Assembly: GCA_902803125.1 (NCBI GenBank)
Contig: CADCOZ010000348.1
Span: 1 to 7,438, forward strand
DNA: 7,438 nucleotides
Direction: 5' to 3'
Source: an uncultured Ruminococcus sp.
GTDB lineage: Bacteria; Bacillota; Clostridia; Oscillospirales; Acutalibacteraceae
The translations under genes and the position numbers were made by a program. The notes beneath the pieces are model-generated. The model did not search any database. It had not been told where the DNA came from and worked only from the letters and a program-made list of their open reading frames with translations. Position 1 is the stretch's first letter. Each line of letters opens with the position of its first letter. Of the stretch, positions 5,834 to 7,438 are shown piece by piece.

Positions 5834-6559
5834 TCAATGAGAGGAAGAGGTATTGCCGGCTGTTTCCCATTTGTAGCCCAGTCCCCAAACGGTGATAATG
5901 TATTTGGGGGAAGACGGCACATCTTCGATTTTCATCCGCAGACGGCGAATATTCACGTCAACAATTTTTTCTTCGCCGTAGTAGGCTTCGCCCCAAACGT
6001 ATTTGAGAATGTCGCTTCTGTCCAGCGGCCGACCGGGATTGGAAAAGAAAAACTCCATAATCTGGAATTCCACCTGTGTCAGTTCAATCAGTCTGCCGTC
6101 CTTCATCAGCGAATGATTTTTCAGGTTCAGAACAAAATTGCCGGAACGGATTTCTTCTTTGAAGTTGTTCTCCAAACGCATTTCCGCAATCGCCAAACGC
6201 CGATACAGCGCATCCACTCTGGCCACCAATTCAGTGGGGCTGAACGGCTTGGTGATATAGTCATCGGCTCCCAGCATCAAGCCGGAAACCTTATCCATCT
6301 CCTGTGTGCGGGCAGACAGCATAATAATGCCAAGGTCGCCGTTGCGTTTCCGCAGTTCCTTGCATACCTGCAAGCCGTCCTTTTCGGGCATCATGATATC
6401 CAAAATGGCAATATCAATGGCACCATTGGCTTTTTCGTATTTTTCAAGGGCAACAGCACCGTTTTCGGCTTCTGTCACCGTATAACCGGCCCGTTCCAAA
6501 TTGATGACCACAAACTCACGGATAGCAGTTTCATCTTCGGCTACTAAAATACTTTTCAT
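5834..6559 (-). CDS. OmpR/PhoB family DNA-binding response regulator
   Basis: This cytoplasmic transcription factor is phosphorylated by the adjacent kinase. It has 241 residues. The receiver domain (about 1-120) has the acidic pair Glu8/Asp9, phospho-acceptor Asp54 in AILDIMMPEKDG, the switch Ser82 in MLSAR, and Lys104 in YITKPFSP. The winged-helix DNA-binding domain (about 138-233) shows IELTQVEFQIMEFF, the recognition-helix region KIVDVNIRRLRMKIE (198-212), and the wing ending TVWGLGYKWE. A perfect AGGAGG (6568-6573) lies 8 nt upstream of the ATG. It starts 21 nt after the stop of the upstream exported-protein gene, so the two are probably co-transcribed. The short tail AGNTSSSH is unremarkable. 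Target genes are unknown. Confidence 0.97.
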   Translation of the reverse strand: MKSILVAEDETAIREFVVINLERAGYTVTEAENGAVALEKYEKANGAIDIAILDIMMPEKDGLQVCKELRKRNGDLGIIMLSARTQEMDKVSGLMLGADDYITKPFSPTELVARVDALYRRLAIAEMRLENNFKEEIRSGNFVLNLKNHSLMKDGRLIELTQVEFQIMEFFFSNPGRPLDRSDILKYVWGEAYYGEEKIVDVNIRRLRMKIEDVPSSPKYIITVWGLGYKWETAGNTSSSH

Positions 6560-6580
6560 GGCTGTTTCCTCCTGATTATT

Positions 6581-7438
6581 TTATATGGCAAAGACAGAAT
6601 TTTTTACTTCTTCAGCAGACAAGTTCAAGCTGTCATCGGCATTGGTCTTGAAGATTTGTGCCGCAAACACCGCCTTGCTTTTCTGCACCTGAATATCCAG
6701 ACGAATATAATCTTCCTGATTTTCTTCGTTCCACTGCTGTTCGGTGAAGCGGTAAATCGTCAGCAGTTTATCGCCCAAAGAAGAGGTCTGCGAATTCCAG
6801 AGATAGAACGACAGGCTCCGCATTTCGGCATCACTCCGAGCCGTCACTTTTCCGTTCCAGCGGTCGGGCAGACACACATACTAACCGTCCTTGACATTCA
6901 TCACCGCATACAGCACCGTGACCAGCTTTTTCTCGCCGGCATCGTAGTCGCTCCACGCCACCTGACTGCATACCGCCGCACCGCTTTCATCTACAGATGC
7001 AAACATCTGACTGACCACAGGGATATCAATCACGTCATCCCCGTTGATATCTCTTGAAAAAATGGCTTCACTGCGGCCTGTGGGATTCACATACTGACCG
7101 GAAGGCACACGCCCCGAAGCCGGATTGATGGGATCGGTTAAATCTTCCTTTTCAACATCATAGTAGATCATTTGTGTGCAGAACGTGCCGTCACTGCGTT
7201 TGCCGTCCACGATAACCCCCCGTTTCATTTTGGGGATATTGTCATCCAAGGGTTCCGGCGGCTCTTCCTTTTGCGGCGGCTGATGTGCCGTATCGGATGT
7301 ATCCGTTCCGGCAGAGGCCTCTTTCGATACGTCCGTACTTGGGGCGGCAGATGTGCCTTCCGATACGTCCGTACTTGGGGCGGCAGATGTGCCTTCCGAT
7401 ACGTCCGTACTTGGGGCGGCAGATGTGCCTTCCGATAC
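6581..7438 (-). pseudogene. 3' part of a probably exported protein, split by an in-frame TAG
   Basis: The start lies outside the window. The visible reading frame begins in a 12-residue repeat (VSEGTSAAPSTD) and a Pro/Glu-rich linker (HQPPQKEEPPEP), then a folded region from about KMKRGVIVDGK. A calcium-loop-like motif DINGDDVID is encoded at 7025-7051. The frame reaches KDG and then a TAG (6881-6883). Beyond it the same frame stays open for 99 more codons (YVCLPDRWNGKVTARSD... to SVFAI) and ends in TAA at 6581-6583. The downstream part looks like the natural continuation of one domain. The low-complexity linker before a folded domain suggests a secreted lipoprotein, but the signal peptide is not visible. 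It is either a recently broken gene, a read-through gene, or a base error. It sits 21 nt ahead of the response regulator gene, so it may act with that system. Confidence 0.7.
7325..7438 (-). repeat. 36-bp exact tandem repeat inside the exported-protein gene
   Basis: Three complete identical 36-bp units (7325-7360, 7361-7396, 7397-7432) are followed by the first 6 bases of a fourth cut by the window edge. The unit length is a multiple of three, and on the minus strand each unit encodes VSEGTSAAPSTD. Copy number can therefore change without shifting the frame. The next part of the protein (VSKEASAGTDTSDT) looks like a decayed unit. The Ser/Thr/Ala/Pro-rich composition suggests a flexible extracellular linker. 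Confidence 0.95.

Noticed and set aside
5369..6547. Long open frame of 392 codons on the plus strand
   Set aside because: It lies opposite the kinase and regulator genes, whose domains and motifs are complete on the minus strand, and shows no recognisable protein features.
6881..6883. Genome-wide reassignment of TAG to a sense codon
   Set aside because: recX and the kinase both end at TAG at the expected protein length, with only repeat sequence beyond, so TAG acts as a stop in this genome. Site-specific read-through remains possible.
7325..7438. 36-bp direct repeats resembling CRISPR repeat length
   Set aside because: The units are directly adjacent with no spacers, and they are translated in frame as a 12-residue protein repeat.

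Overview
The window looks like chromosomal DNA from a Gram-positive anaerobe, most likely a gut Firmicute of the Clostridia (Oscillospiraceae/Ruminococcaceae type). This is inferred from the sequence of RecA, the neighbouring DUF1385 (YqhQ-like) and prmC genes, strong AGGAGG-type ribosome binding sites, about even base composition, and G/C-rich palindromic repeats in the intergenic regions. No tRNA, rRNA, CRISPR or transposase gene was found. Every gene reads on the minus strand, so biological order runs from high to low coordinates.

Right end (7438 to 4304): a three-gene signalling unit. First comes the 3' part of a probably exported protein. Its linker is built of exact 36-bp repeats that run off the window edge, and its C-terminal domain is cut by an in-frame TAG at 6881-6883. 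It is followed after 21 nt by an OmpR/PhoB-type response regulator (5834-6559). After a 105-nt gap containing a hairpin comes a membrane sensor histidine kinase with a TTG start (4304-5728). The exported protein may sense or serve the envelope condition this pair responds to, but the sequence does not show the signal.

Middle (3975-4303): a 329-nt non-coding stretch packed with repeats. It holds two full copies of a 63-nt palindromic element in opposite orientations, two 5'-truncated copies, and a short GGGGC/GCCCC hairpin next to the ribosome binding site of the following gene.

Left part (3974 to 300): two tightly packed pairs. A DUF1385 membrane protein overlaps prmC (release-factor glutamine methyltransferase) by 4 nt. 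After a 105-nt gap with a near-consensus promoter comes recA, which overlaps recX by 8 nt. An 11-bp palindrome sits exactly in the centre of the spacer of the recA promoter. It is not the usual Firmicutes LexA box.

Left edge (1-299): no gene seen. It holds three consecutive short hairpins, a 27-bp direct repeat at a 60-bp period, and a third full copy of the 63-nt element ending 4 nt from the recX stop codon. The most interesting signal is this 63-nt family. Its three full copies have exactly equal length, paired (compensatory) stem changes and a conserved apex. Two copies abut gene ends in a way that suggests the repeat edge supplies the TAG stop codon.
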